A stretch of 64,000 bases of DNA from Hyphomicrobiales bacterium (GCA_900472625.1 UCIT01000003.1:97391-161390), one strand, 5' to 3'. Numbered from the stretch's first letter, positions 9,273 to 18,482 are shown. Notes: generated from the sequence alone by a model not told the origin. Translations and numbers: made by a program.

Positions 9273-10204
9273 TGGCCGCTCTCCTTCGGGTCAAGCGCGT
9301 CGCGCAGGCCGTCGCCAAGCAGGTTGAAGCCGAGGCTGACAACGAGGATGGCGATGCCGGGCATGGCGGCAACCCACCACTGGTCAAGGATGAAGCGGCG
9401 GCCCGAGGCGATCATCGCTCCCCATTCCGGCAACGGCGGCTGGGCGCCGAGGCCCAGGAAGCCGAGACCGGCGGCGGTCAGAATGATACCTGCCATATCG
9501 AGCGTTACACGCACGATCAGCGACGAAATGCAGAGCGGCATGACGTGGCGGACGACGATGCGCAATGGCGAGGCGCCCATCAGCCGAACAGCCGAGATAT
9601 AGTCGGAGCGGCGGACCGTCAGCGTTTCGGCGCGGGCGATACGAGCGTAGGGCGGCCAGGAGGTAATGGCGATGGCGATGATGGCGTTCTGGATACCGGG
9701 GCCGAGCGCCGCGACGAATGCCAGCGCCAGCACCAGCTTCGGGAAGGCGAGGAAGATATCGGTAATGCGCATCAGCACGGCATCGACCCATCCGCCGGCA
9801 TAGCCGGAGACGGTTCCGACGAGAAGGCCGATCGGGGCGGAGATGATCGCGACCAGCACCACGACCATCAGCGTCAGCCGCGAGCCGTAAATCAGGCGCG
9901 AAAAGATGTCGCGACCCTGGTCGTCGGTGCCGAGGATATAGCCTTCGCTGCCGGGTGGCAGCAGACGCGCGTTGCGAAGATCGCCGATGACGGGCGAGTG
10001 GGTCGCGAGAACACCGGCGAAGGCTGCCATCAGCAGCAGGGCGATAATGATGACGAGGCCGACCACCGCAAGACGGTTGGCACTGAACTGCCGCCAGGTG
10101 ACATAAGCGCGACCGAGGCGAGCCTGGGTGCGCGATTGCGGCCGATCTGAAAGCAGCCACTCGCGGCGGCTGATCGGGGCTGTCGTGTTTGCCTGCATGC
10201 TCAT
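9269..10204 (-). CDS. Peptide ABC transporter permease (DppC type)
   Basis: A 311-residue inner-membrane permease with an N-terminal cytoplasmic arm, a first helix near residues 45-70, and a BPD_transp_1 core of about five helices. The EAA-type loop that contacts the ATPases is visible as SAVRLMGASPLRIVVRHVMP. It overlaps the DppB-type permease gene before it by ATGA and the ATPase gene after it by ATGA. A second in-frame ATG (10198) is possible but the coupled one at 10204 is preferred. Confidence 0.93.
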   Translation of the reverse strand: MSMQANTTAPISRREWLLSDRPQSRTQARLGRAYVTWRQFSANRLAVVGLVIIIALLLMAAFAGVLATHSPVIGDLRNARLLPPGSEGYILGTDDQGRDIFSRLIYGSRLTLMVVVLVAIISAPIGLLVGTVSGYAGGWVDAVLMRITDIFLAFPKLVLALAFVAALGPGIQNAIIAIAITSWPPYARIARAETLTVRRSDYISAVRLMGASPLRIVVRHVMPLCISSLIVRVTLDMAGIILTAAGLGFLGLGAQPPLPEWGAMIASGRRFILDQWWVAAMPGIAILVVSLGFNLLGDGLRDALDPKESGQ

Positions 10205-11268
10205 CGGCTTCGGGTCCTAGGATCGAGGGTCCGATAAAGAAGATCAGACAAGAGATTGATGCCGATGAAGACAGTACCGATGACGATCGTGCCACCAAGC
10301 ACGGCGTTCATATCCGCATTCTGCAGAGAGTTGGTGATATAGAGGCCGATACCGGGCCAGGAGAAGACGGTTTCGGTCAACACTGAGCCTTCGAGCAGGC
10401 CAGCATAGGACAGCGCGATGACCGTCACCAGCGGCACGGCGGCATTGCGCAATGCGTGGCCCCAGATGACGCGGGTTTCCGACAGTCCCTTGGCGCGGGC
10501 GGCGACGACATATTCCTGGCTCAACTCGTTCAGCATGAAGCTGCGGGTCATGCGGCTGATATAGGCGAGCGAGAAGTAGCCCAGCAGCGACGCGGGCAGG
10601 ATGATATGGCGGAAGACGTCGTAGAAGACGTCCCATTGGCCCTGCATGGCGCTATCGAGCAGGTAGAAGCCGGTTATTGGCGTGAAAGTGTACTCGAAGA
10701 CGATGTCGATGCGGCCGGGGAAGGCGACCCAGCGCAGCTTAGCGTAGAAGATGACAAGCGAAATCAGCGACAGCCAGAAGATCGGCACGGAATAGCCGAC
10801 GAGGCCGATGACGCGGACGATCTGGTCGATGAAGCTGCCGCGCTTGACGGCCGCGAGCACGCCGAGCGGAACGCCGATCACCGAGCCGATGATGGTGCCG
10901 AGCGTCGCCAGTTCGATCGTCGCCGGGAAGACGCGCTTGATGTCGACCATCACAGGGTTGGTGGTCAGCACCGAGGTGCCGAAATCGCCGGCAAGAATGC
11001 CCTTGATGTAGATGTAGAACTGCTCGTAGAGCGGCAGGTCGAAGCCCATCTCGCGACGCACACGCTCGACCACATGGGCTGGGGCGCGGTCACCAAGAAT
11101 GGCGAGGACCGGATCGATCGGCACGACGCGACCGATGAAGAAGGTGACGGCCAGGAGGCCGAGATAGGTGGTGACGGCCGCAATGAAGAAGCGGCCGACC
11201 GCCTTGGCAATAGGAAGAGCACGGCCGGGTTTCGGCCGTGCTTCCATCGTTGGTTCGACGATGCTCAA
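10201..11268 (-). CDS. Peptide ABC transporter permease (DppB type)
   Basis: A 355-residue permease with the characteristic N-terminal half of the DppB family (FFIGRVVPIDPVLAILGDRAP), a periplasmic loop and the EAA loop (EYVVAARAKGLSETRVIWGH). The chosen start is a TTG at 11268 with AGGA about 8 nt upstream; the first ATG in frame is seven codons later. It begins 18 nt after the binding-protein gene and overlaps the DppC-type gene by ATGA. It forms a heterodimeric channel with the protein from 9269-10204. Confidence 0.93.
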   Translation of the reverse strand: MSIVEPTMEARPKPGRALPIAKAVGRFFIAAVTTYLGLLAVTFFIGRVVPIDPVLAILGDRAPAHVVERVRREMGFDLPLYEQFYIYIKGILAGDFGTSVLTTNPVMVDIKRVFPATIELATLGTIIGSVIGVPLGVLAAVKRGSFIDQIVRVIGLVGYSVPIFWLSLISLVIFYAKLRWVAFPGRIDIVFEYTFTPITGFYLLDSAMQGQWDVFYDVFRHIILPASLLGYFSLAYISRMTRSFMLNELSQEYVVAARAKGLSETRVIWGHALRNAAVPLVTVIALSYAGLLEGSVLTETVFSWPGIGLYITNSLQNADMNAVLGGTIVIGTVFIGINLLSDLLYRTLDPRTRSR

Positions 11269-11286
11269 TCTACCAGTCCTGCCGGA

Positions 11287-12930
11287 TCATTCCTTGCCGA
11301 TCGTGCCGACATAGTTGGTATCGAAGCTCGGGCCCAGCTTGAAGTTGGTCAGGCCCTTGCGGTAGCCGGCCACCTCGGTCTGCTGGAAGATGAAGACGAA
11401 CGGGCTGTTGGCCAGATATTTTTTCTGGATGTCCTGATACATGGCCGCGCGCTTCGCGTTGTCGCGCTCCAGCAGGGCAGCCTTGGCTTCCTTGTCCAGT
11501 TCCGGCGCTTCGAAGGTGTTGCGCCATGCCAGGGTCTTCACAGTGCCGGCATCCGAGTTGTCGGGGTTGCTGGTAAAGGTATCGGCGTTGGAGTTCGGGT
11601 CGAAGTAGTCGGAACCCCACTGGCCGATGTAGATGTCGTGCGTACGGGCGCGGAACTTGGTCAGCGTCTGCTTGCCGTCGCCGGGGATGATGTCCATCTT
11701 GATGCCGGCCTGCGCGACCGACTGCTGGATGGATTCGGCAATGCCGGTGACCGGCTGTGTGTTACGGACGTCGATCGTCACCGAAAAGCCATCCTTGAGG
11801 CCGGCCTTCGCCAGCAGTTCCTTGGCCTTTGCAACATCAAGCTTGTAGGGGTTCTCGTCGAGCGCGCCCAGCTGGCCCTTCGGCAGGAAGGTCTGGTGGA
11901 TTTCACCGATGCCCTTGATCAGCGTCGCGCCGATCGCGTCGTAGTCGACCAGGTACTTGAAGGCTTCCTGGACTTCCGGCTTCTTCAGGTTCTCGTTCTT
12001 GGAATTGAGGCTGATGAAGTAGACGGTGCCCTTCGGCGCGCTTTCGCTGGCGAGGTCGGCGTTCTTGGCGACGGCGTCGAGATCGCCGGGCTCGAGGTTG
12101 CGGGCGATGTCGATATCGCCGGCCTCAAGCGCCAGGCGCTGCGCCGAGCTTTCCTTCATGAAGCGGTAGATGACGCGGGCGAGCTTTGCCTTGTCGCCGT
12201 AGTAGTTGTCGTTGCGCTCGAGCACGACCACTTCGTTGGCGCGCCATTCGCGCAGCTTGAAGGCGCCGGAGCCGGCATAGCCGGTCTTCAGCCATTCGTT
12301 GCCGAAGTCATTGTCGTACTTGTAGTCGGCAGATGGGGTGACCGGCTTGACGTGGTCGAGAACCAGCTTCTTGTCGACGACGGAGGCAACGGTCGCCGTC
12401 AGGCAGTTCAGTACGAAGCTCGGTGCGTAGGGCTTGTCGACGGTAAAGGTGAAGGTGCTCTCGTCGGTCGCCTTGGCCTTTTCGGTGACATTGTCACCCG
12501 TGATGCCGAACTGCGTGATGATGAAGGCAGGGCTCTTGTCGAGCTTGACTGCGCGTTCGAAGGACCATGCGACGTCTTCAGCGGTAATCGGGTTGCCGGA
12601 GGCGAACTTCATGCCGGATTTCAGCTTGAAGGTATAGGTCAGGCCGTCGTCGGAGACCGTCCAGCTGTCGGCGAGATCGCCCTTGACCTTCGAGGTGTCG
12701 GCCATGTCGAGACGCACGAGAAGGCTGTAGGTGTTGCTGGTGACCTCGGCGGTGGAAAGCTCGAAAGCTTCGCCCGGGTCCATGGTGATGATGTCGTCGA
12801 TTGCGAAACCTTCGACGAGCGTGTCCTTGGGCGTTTCGGCGAAAGCGGCCGGTGCTGCCATCATCAGGATGGAAAGCGCGGCGCCGGCGGACAGCGCACG
12901 AATGCTGCGGTTGAATGTGTTCATCATCAT
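11287..12930 (-). CDS. Periplasmic peptide-binding protein (SBP family 5, DppA/OppA type)
   Basis: This is the substrate-binding component. It has a clear signal peptide (SAGAALSILMMAAPAAFA, cut before ETPKD) and about 517 mature residues, the usual size for family 5. Conserved blocks include ADSWTVSDDGLTYTFKLKSG and the stretch starting WLKTGYAGSGAFKL. There are four in-frame ATGs in the start region; the one at 12930 has the best spacing (about 9 nt) to the AGGGGAC motif. It follows the M19 dipeptidase gene by 52 nt and precedes both permeases, so peptides are the likely ligand. Confidence 0.93.
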   Translation of the reverse strand: MMMNTFNRSIRALSAGAALSILMMAAPAAFAETPKDTLVEGFAIDDIITMDPGEAFELSTAEVTSNTYSLLVRLDMADTSKVKGDLADSWTVSDDGLTYTFKLKSGMKFASGNPITAEDVAWSFERAVKLDKSPAFIITQFGITGDNVTEKAKATDESTFTFTVDKPYAPSFVLNCLTATVASVVDKKLVLDHVKPVTPSADYKYDNDFGNEWLKTGYAGSGAFKLREWRANEVVVLERNDNYYGDKAKLARVIYRFMKESSAQRLALEAGDIDIARNLEPGDLDAVAKNADLASESAPKGTVYFISLNSKNENLKKPEVQEAFKYLVDYDAIGATLIKGIGEIHQTFLPKGQLGALDENPYKLDVAKAKELLAKAGLKDGFSVTIDVRNTQPVTGIAESIQQSVAQAGIKMDIIPGDGKQTLTKFRARTHDIYIGQWGSDYFDPNSNADTFTSNPDNSDAGTVKTLAWRNTFEAPELDKEAKAALLERDNAKRAAMYQDIQKKYLANSPFVFIFQQTEVAGYRKGLTNFKLGPSFDTNYVGTIGKE

Positions 12931-12982
12931 AATCATAGTCCCCTGTTCATTTTTTGAATTTGATAGAAGCGTTTCAACAGTC

Positions 12983-14041
12983 TCAGGCCGCCTTTTCTCC
13001 CCATGCCGACGACAGAATTCTGAGCCAGTTTTCGCTGGCCAACTTCTCGAGATCCTGGCCAGCATATCCAGCGCGCCGAAGTGCATCAATCAGCTTCTGG
13101 TTGCCGGCGGCGTCGCCGATCGCGTCGGGAATGGTGGCGCCGTCAAAGTCCGAGCCGAGCGCAACGCAGTCGATGCCGACGCGCTCCACGAGGTAGTCGA
13201 TGTGGCGGATCATGTCGCTGAGCGGCGTGTCGCCATCGGAGCGGGCGTCGTCGCGCAACATGGCGGTTGCGTAGTTGAGGCCAACGAGGCCGTGGCTCTC
13301 CTTGATCGCGTCGAGCTGCCTGTCCGTTAGGTTGCGCGCCACCGGCGTCAGCGCATGGACGTTGGAGTGGCTGGCGACGAGCGGCTGATCGGTGGTCTTG
13401 GCCACATCCCAGAAGCCCTTCTCGGTGATGTGGGCGAGATCGAGCATGATGCCGAGCCGGTTGCACTCGCGCACCAGTTCAAAACCGGCATCGGTAAGGC
13501 CAAGGCCGGTGTCCGGCGACATCGGGAACGCGAAAGGTACGCCATGGCCGAAGATGTTGTGCCGGCTCCAGACCGGACCCAACGAGCGCAGACCTGCCGC
13601 GTAAAACACTTCGAGTTCGGCCAAATCCGCGCCGATCGCCTCGCAGCCCTCCATATGCATGACGGCCGCGAAGACGCCGTCTTCAATGGCCTTGCGGATA
13701 TCCTTGACCGACCGGCAGAGACGCCAGGCACCGGCACGATCAAGCCGAAGCGCGATTGCGGCCATCTCATTGGCGATCTTGAGCGACGGAAGGGGATCGA
13801 GCGGCGCTGCCAGCGGCGTGACGTAATGGCCATCCTTGTCAGGATCGGCGAAGACCAGATCGCCGGATGGAATGTATATGGCGCACAGTCCGCCGACGAG
13901 GCCGCCGGTCTTGGCGCGTGGGGCGTCGATGTGGCCGGTGTCGATGCCGTTGGCAAATTCGGCGACTGGATCGCCACCCTCCCGCTCATGTGTCCAAAGC
14001 CGGAGGAGAACGTCATTGTGGCCGTCGAATACGAATTGCAT
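12983..14041 (-). CDS. Membrane-dipeptidase family protein (peptidase M19)
   Basis: A 352-residue zinc dipeptidase of the renal dipeptidase family, which cleaves dipeptides, in some members with D-residues. The N-terminus carries the metal motif DGHNDVL (His-x-Asp). MHMEGCEAIG supplies a bridging Glu, SHSNVHAL a zinc His, and DLAHITEKGFWD and LGSDFDG further metal-site residues. No signal peptide is visible, so it is probably cytoplasmic. The start MQFVFDGHND at 14041 has GGGAC upstream. It is the first gene of the operon with the peptide ABC transporter, a layout that supports import followed by hydrolysis. Confidence 0.93.
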   Translation of the reverse strand: MQFVFDGHNDVLLRLWTHEREGGDPVAEFANGIDTGHIDAPRAKTGGLVGGLCAIYIPSGDLVFADPDKDGHYVTPLAAPLDPLPSLKIANEMAAIALRLDRAGAWRLCRSVKDIRKAIEDGVFAAVMHMEGCEAIGADLAELEVFYAAGLRSLGPVWSRHNIFGHGVPFAFPMSPDTGLGLTDAGFELVRECNRLGIMLDLAHITEKGFWDVAKTTDQPLVASHSNVHALTPVARNLTDRQLDAIKESHGLVGLNYATAMLRDDARSDGDTPLSDMIRHIDYLVERVGIDCVALGSDFDGATIPDAIGDAAGNQKLIDALRRAGYAGQDLEKLASENWLRILSSAWGEKAA

Positions 14042-14254
14042 GTAAGGTCCCGTGCGCCCGGGGCGGGCAATGTGAAGCGCGCAGAATAGAAAAGATGGCG
14101 GAATACGCCACTCTTTTTTTAAGAATATTTTCAATCACCAGCTGGCTCTCGATAATGTCGTTCATCTCGGATCGGGCCGATGAAAATGTGATTGATGCTG
14201 ATTATATGATGCAGCAGAAATGGCGGCCGATCGTCGCCTGACATGGAGAGAATA

Positions 14255-14764
14255 ATGCCTGTTTCGATGTATCGTCTGACAGTGCCCGCGTTTCAGCGTG
14301 GGCTGACAAATCTCGGCGTCTATCTCGACAAAGCCGAGAAATTCGTCGCCGAAAAGGGGATCGATCCAGTAGATCTGGTTGGCGCACGCCTCGCTCCGGA
14401 TATGCTGCCTCTCTCCGGCCAGTACCAGAGAGCAACCGACAGCGCCAAGCTGGCGCTTGCACGGTTGACCGGCACGGACGCCCCGAAGTTCGAGGATAAC
14501 GAAACGACGATCGCCGATCTGCGGGCGCGTCTGGCAAAGACGGAAGCCTATCTTACTACGATCACGCCTGATGCGCTCGATGGCAGCGAGGGGCGGGAAG
14601 TGGTGATTTCGCCCGGCGGCAACAAGGTGATTTTCCGCGGCGAGGATTATCTCACCGGTTTCGCCCTGCCGAACTTTTATTTTCACATCGCGACGGCGCA
14701 CGGAATCCTGCGCAATCAGGGTGCGCCGGTGGGCAAGCTGGATTATCTCGGCCGCCTCGGCTGA
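14255..14764 (+). CDS. DUF1993 domain protein
   Basis: A 169-residue protein (MPVSMYRLTVPAFQRGLTNL) of the DUF1993 family, which resembles the DinB/YfiT four-helix fold. The visible landmarks are a helical N-terminus, KLALARLTG in the middle, and a C-terminal FYFHIATAHGILRNQG that retains two conserved His residues. Function is unknown; no catalytic activity is established for the family. The start at 14255 is set by GGAGAG 5-7 nt upstream; a preceding in-frame ATG at 14243 overlaps that ribosome-binding site. It is divergent from the dipeptidase operon and convergent with the sulfatase gene, with only 12 nt between the two stops. Confidence 0.85.
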   Translation: MPVSMYRLTVPAFQRGLTNLGVYLDKAEKFVAEKGIDPVDLVGARLAPDMLPLSGQYQRATDSAKLALARLTGTDAPKFEDNETTIADLRARLAKTEAYLTTITPDALDGSEGREVVISPGGNKVIFRGEDYLTGFALPNFYFHIATAHGILRNQGAPVGKLDYLGRLG

Positions 14765-14776
14765 GGAGCATTGCGC

Positions 14777-16297
14777 TCAGGGCCGGTGGCGAACCGGCCC
14801 GTTGGCCGTCAGCTCGGTATAGGCCAGCGTCTGATCGAGATGGCGGGCCCGCAGCGACAGAAGCTTTTCCGCATAGGCGAGCCGCGTCGGTGCGTGTGCG
14901 GGGTCGGATGCGATGTTTTTCAGTTCCATCGGGTCGTTGACGAGATCGAACAGCAGCGGCGGCAATCCCGAGAAATGCACGTATTTGAACTGCGCGTCCC
15001 TGATGACGGCGAGATTGCACTCGTTCGAGCGCAGGCCGAAGTGACGCTCGGCTTCCTGACCTGAGATGTCGCGGAAATCGAATTCCCAGAATGCGGCGTC
15101 CCGCCACCAGCCCAACGGCGCGCCTTCTGTAAAGGGCAGCAATGACTGTCCGTCGAGGCTGTTTTTGGGCTCTACCTCCAGCTTCTCGCAAAGCGTCGGG
15201 AAAATGTCGGCCGCGCTGGTGAAATGGGTGACGGTGTTTCCCGACGTTGCCGCCCGCGGATCGCGAACAACCAGCGGGATGTGGTAGCTGCCATCGAAGA
15301 AGCCGCCCTTGCCGAGCGCCCAGTGATCGCCCGCCATCTCGGCATGATCCGAGGTGAAGATGATCACTGTATTTTCCCAGGCTCCGAAATTCTTCAAGGC
15401 CTGCCAGATGCGGCCCAACTGCGCATCGACTTCCGCGATCATCCCGTAGTAGATCGCGCGGATCGTTGAGATCTCGTGGGTGTTCCAATTGGCGACCGCA
15501 CCAGTGGCGCCGTGGATGAAGCTGGCTTTCTCGTTTCGCGGCAGAGTGTAGGCCAGATAGGGATGCGCGCGTGCTTCGGCTTCTGCACTCTCCGCCCGCG
15601 CGAATGCGGGACCGTCAGTCGATGCAAACATGTCATTATAAGGTGCTGGTGCCGAGAATGGCGGGTGCGGGCGCAGGAAGGACAGATGCGCGAACCACGG
15701 TGCCTCCTGTTCGTCCAGCCAGCGGAGGAATTCGCCTGTCAGGAACGCCGTTTGCGTTTCGTCGCTGGAATAGCTTGTCGGCGCATTGGAAATATCGCCG
15801 GGCTTGGCGCCGACGGGAATATGGATATCCCGGCTCGTCGCCTCCGCATGCCCGCGTGCGCGAAGCCATGACAGCCATTGCTTCTCGTGCTCCGGCAGCA
15901 ACTGCCTTGCGGTGAAGCCCGGTAGCAGGCCTTCGTAGGTGGTCAGGTGCGGATCGTTGGCATCGAGGCCGCGTGGATCGGGTGCGGTGTCGGTGTAGCC
16001 GAACAGGGTGGGCTCGTAGTCGGCGCGCCGTGCCGCCAGCGCCAGATTATCGATGCGGGCATCCAGCGGAGAACCATTGCGGCAGACCCGGTGGTTCATC
16101 TGGTAGAGGCCGGTGTAAAGCGTTGCGCGCGCAGGCGAACACGGCGCGGCACCGGCATAATGGCGGGCAAACAAGGTGCCCTCGCTTGCCAGCGCATCGA
16201 CATTCGGCGTTTTCACGCACGAATGGCCGAGTGCCGACAGACAATCACCGCGCCACTGGTCGGCGGTGATTAGGAGAATGTTCGGTTTGCCCACCAT
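14777..16297 (-). CDS. Sulfatase superfamily hydrolase, phosphonate monoester hydrolase-like
   Basis: A 506-residue alkaline-phosphatase-superfamily enzyme. The Cys53 in APCSPARATLYTG fits the C-x-P-x-R signature, so it should be converted to formylglycine. Asp13 (TADQW) and D317-H318 (TSDHAE) are metal ligands. The layout and phrases such as GLYQMNHRVCRNGSPLD, RPHPPFSAPAPY and YEFDFRD-like FWEFDFRDIS resemble the known Rhizobium phosphonate monoester hydrolase, a promiscuous phosphodiesterase/sulfatase. No signal peptide is seen, so it is cytoplasmic. It sits 12 nt downstream of galE on the same strand. Choline sulfatase or another arylsulfatase specificity cannot be excluded. Confidence 0.88.
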   Translation of the reverse strand: MVGKPNILLITADQWRGDCLSALGHSCVKTPNVDALASEGTLFARHYAGAAPCSPARATLYTGLYQMNHRVCRNGSPLDARIDNLALAARRADYEPTLFGYTDTAPDPRGLDANDPHLTTYEGLLPGFTARQLLPEHEKQWLSWLRARGHAEATSRDIHIPVGAKPGDISNAPTSYSSDETQTAFLTGEFLRWLDEQEAPWFAHLSFLRPHPPFSAPAPYNDMFASTDGPAFARAESAEAEARAHPYLAYTLPRNEKASFIHGATGAVANWNTHEISTIRAIYYGMIAEVDAQLGRIWQALKNFGAWENTVIIFTSDHAEMAGDHWALGKGGFFDGSYHIPLVVRDPRAATSGNTVTHFTSAADIFPTLCEKLEVEPKNSLDGQSLLPFTEGAPLGWWRDAAFWEFDFRDISGQEAERHFGLRSNECNLAVIRDAQFKYVHFSGLPPLLFDLVNDPMELKNIASDPAHAPTRLAYAEKLLSLRARHLDQTLAYTELTANGPVRHRP

Positions 16298-16309
16298 TGA
16301 TTCGGCCGT

Positions 16310-17293
16310 TCAGTGATGGTTGGACTTGGAGTGCCAGTTCCAGGCCGAGCGGATGATCTGGGAGAGATCATGCTGCGGTACCCAGCCCAAGACCTCGCGT
16401 GCCTTGTCGTTGTTGGCCACGAGCGTGTGCGAATCGCCCTCGCGCCTGCCGACATACTCGACCGGGAAAGGCTTGGCGGAGACGTCCTCGATAGTCGAGA
16501 GAAGTTCCTTGACGGTGGTGCCTGTTCCCGTGCCGAGGTTGAGCGCGACCGATTCCCCGCCCCGCAACAGATATTCGACGGCGCGCACATGGGCGTCGGC
16601 GAGATCGAGAACGTGGATGTAATCGCGCACGCAGGTGCCGTCACGCGTTTCATAGTCGCTGCCGAACACCTTGAAGCCTTCGCGGCGGCCGAGTGCGGCG
16701 TCGATCGCCAATGGTATGGCGTGCGTTTCCGGCTGATGCCATTCGCCGATCCGGCCTTCGAAGTCGGCGCCGGCGGCGTTGAAGTAGCGCAGCACCACCG
16801 AGCGGAAGCCGGTGTACTTGTCGTAGTCGGACAGGGCCTGCTCGACGATGTACTTGGTCTGGCCGTATGGATTGATCGGCACCTGCCGATGGGTTTCGTC
16901 GAGCGGCACGCTCTGCGGCAGACCATAGGTCGCGCAGGTGGAGGAGAAGACGAAGTTCTTGATGCCGGCTGACTGGGCAGCTGCCAGAAGGGTCAGCGTC
17001 CCGATGACGTTGTTTTCATAGAATGCGACCGGGTCCTTCACCGATTCGCCGACTTCGATCAGTGCCGCAAAATGCAGGATGGCTGCCGGTTTGTGCTTGG
17101 CCAGGACATCGTCGAGCTTTGCGCGATCCCTGATGTCACCTTCCTCGGCCGGCCCCCATCTCACGAACTCGCGGTGGCCATTCGAGAAATTGTCGAAAAC
17201 GACGGGCTTGAAACCCTTGTTGGCGAGATCGAGACACGTGTGAGAGCCGATATATCCGGCACCACCGACGACCAGAACTGTTTCACCTGCCAT
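16310..17293 (-). CDS. galE: UDP-glucose 4-epimerase (GalE/ExoB)
   Basis: A 327-residue NAD-dependent short-chain dehydrogenase-type epimerase that interconverts UDP-glucose and UDP-galactose for exopolysaccharide and LPS synthesis. The Rossmann motif GGAGYIGSH is at residues 10-18. The catalytic Ser/Thr region FSSTCATYG and the YGQTK (Tyr-x3-Lys) pair follow, then the sugar-binding RYFNAAGAD and NLGTGTGTTV. In rhizobia this gene is often called exoB. It heads an operon with the sulfatase-like gene. The upstream gap is AT-rich and non-coding. Confidence 0.95.
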   Translation of the reverse strand: MAGETVLVVGGAGYIGSHTCLDLANKGFKPVVFDNFSNGHREFVRWGPAEEGDIRDRAKLDDVLAKHKPAAILHFAALIEVGESVKDPVAFYENNVIGTLTLLAAAQSAGIKNFVFSSTCATYGLPQSVPLDETHRQVPINPYGQTKYIVEQALSDYDKYTGFRSVVLRYFNAAGADFEGRIGEWHQPETHAIPLAIDAALGRREGFKVFGSDYETRDGTCVRDYIHVLDLADAHVRAVEYLLRGGESVALNLGTGTGTTVKELLSTIEDVSAKPFPVEYVGRREGDSHTLVANNDKAREVLGWVPQHDLSQIIRSAWNWHSKSNHH

Positions 17294-17612
17294 GCACCAC
17301 CTTCTGTAGTTGGAATCGATAGCAATAGAGTTAGGCCAACGACATGGCGATAAAAAGAACGAAATGGGTGCCTGCTGTCATTGATTGCATCTTATCGTGA
17401 ATACAATCTAAGAACGGCGGAGCGGGTGCTAGATCGGTTCGTTAATCTGGAATTTGTTCACTACAGAGAATGTAGAATTTCTGGAATGGGAGCATAAATA
17501 CACGCCATCTCCGGTGTCCTCGAATTATTTTCGCGATAATACTGCCTTATTTTAGCTTTCATGAATGGTCTATGCTTTGATATGTTAAAGAAAATGGAAT
17601 TGAAAAATCCAT
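17294..17612. other. AT-rich non-coding gap
   Basis: This stretch lies between divergent galE and the methyltransferase gene and is much richer in A+T than its surroundings. No open frame with a ribosome-binding site is present. A TTGATT and a TACAAT box (about 17381-17408) are spaced only 15 nt apart, so a promoter there is uncertain. The composition change together with the following gene hints at acquired DNA. Confidence 0.5.
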
Positions 17613-18428
17613 ATGTCATCAGCAGAGATCTCGAAATCGCTTCGCGCGGATACCGTTATTCGGAAGTTCATATTTCATGATCTTCAAGCGATCGACGGTT
17701 ATATAGATCCTCCGGATGCGCTGGTTTTTCTTGCGATCCTGGAGCATCAGGCCGCCTCTGGATTGGGCGGGTCTGTCGCGGAGATCGGTGTCTACTACGG
17801 TCGATCCTATTTTCTCTTCCGGCGAATCTGTGGTGATGAGGAGCGCATCGTCGCGATAGACCTGTTCGATGTCGACGAGCACACCGGCGGGAGCGAGCAG
17901 TATGCGCGTTTCGTCGAGAACGGGCGCCGGCTAGGCCTGCCCGTTCGCGAGGATCTGGTCATAAAAGGCGACAGCACGCTTCTCGATCCGCACGCGCTTG
18001 CGGCCAAGGCCGGTCCTATCCGTTTTTTCAGCATCGATGGCGGCCATATGCTGCACCACGTCGCCTCCGACAGCGCTCTCGCGGCCGAGACGCTGGCCGA
18101 TCACGGTATTATTGCTTTTGATGATACGTTCAACCCGACCTGGCCCGAGGTCACGGTTGGGGTTGGTGATTTTCTGCGCGAGCAGAGGGGGGAGTTCGCG
18201 GTTTTCTGCATCACCAAATACAAGACCTATGTCTGCCGCCGCGCTTTTCATGCCGACTATTGCGCCGCCATTGCGGCTTCCGCCGACCTCTCTGCTTTCG
18301 AGCATGTGGAAACCGAGTTTCTCGGTTCGAAGGCCACGCGTCTCGAAAACCCGATGCGGCGGCGTCTCGTCCACCAGCTGCTGGTCCGCAGCGGCATGGG
18401 CATTTTTTCGGAGAGAGCTTATCGCTAG
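17613..18428 (+). CDS. Class I SAM-dependent methyltransferase-like protein
   Basis: A 271-residue protein with a Methyltransf_24-type fold. The SAM-binding motif I region is VAEIGVYYGRSYFLF, followed by an acidic end of strand 2 (IVAIDLFDVDEH). FFSIDGGHMLHH is the typical post-motif of this group, and HGIIAFDDTFNPTWPEVT follows. Such proteins are often found in sugar or exopolysaccharide gene clusters, but the substrate is unknown. The first part of the gene is less GC-rich than its neighbours and follows an AT-rich gap, which suggests transfer. It stands alone. No strong ribosome-binding site is seen before the ATG at 17613. Confidence 0.82.
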   Translation: MSSAEISKSLRADTVIRKFIFHDLQAIDGYIDPPDALVFLAILEHQAASGLGGSVAEIGVYYGRSYFLFRRICGDEERIVAIDLFDVDEHTGGSEQYARFVENGRRLGLPVREDLVIKGDSTLLDPHALAAKAGPIRFFSIDGGHMLHHVASDSALAAETLADHGIIAFDDTFNPTWPEVTVGVGDFLREQRGEFAVFCITKYKTYVCRRAFHADYCAAIAASADLSAFEHVETEFLGSKATRLENPMRRRLVHQLLVRSGMGIFSERAYR

Positions 18429-18457
18429 TGCTTGGCGGATGACCTGCGCCGCAGGCG

Positions 18458-18482
18458 GAAAAATGCCTCGCCGAAGCGAGGC
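18458..18482 (-). terminator. Terminator of the lipid operon (UUCG tetraloop)
   Basis: On the minus strand a 7-bp stem (GCCTCGC/GCGAGGC) with a TTCG loop is followed by ATTTTTCC. It lies about 120 nt beyond the stop of the last gene of the leftward operon 18600-21230. Confidence 0.6.

Noticed and set aside
10456..12957. An 833-codon rightward open frame across the peptide transporter genes
   Set aside because: It runs antisense to two clear genes and their intergenic gap; no domain or start signal supports it.
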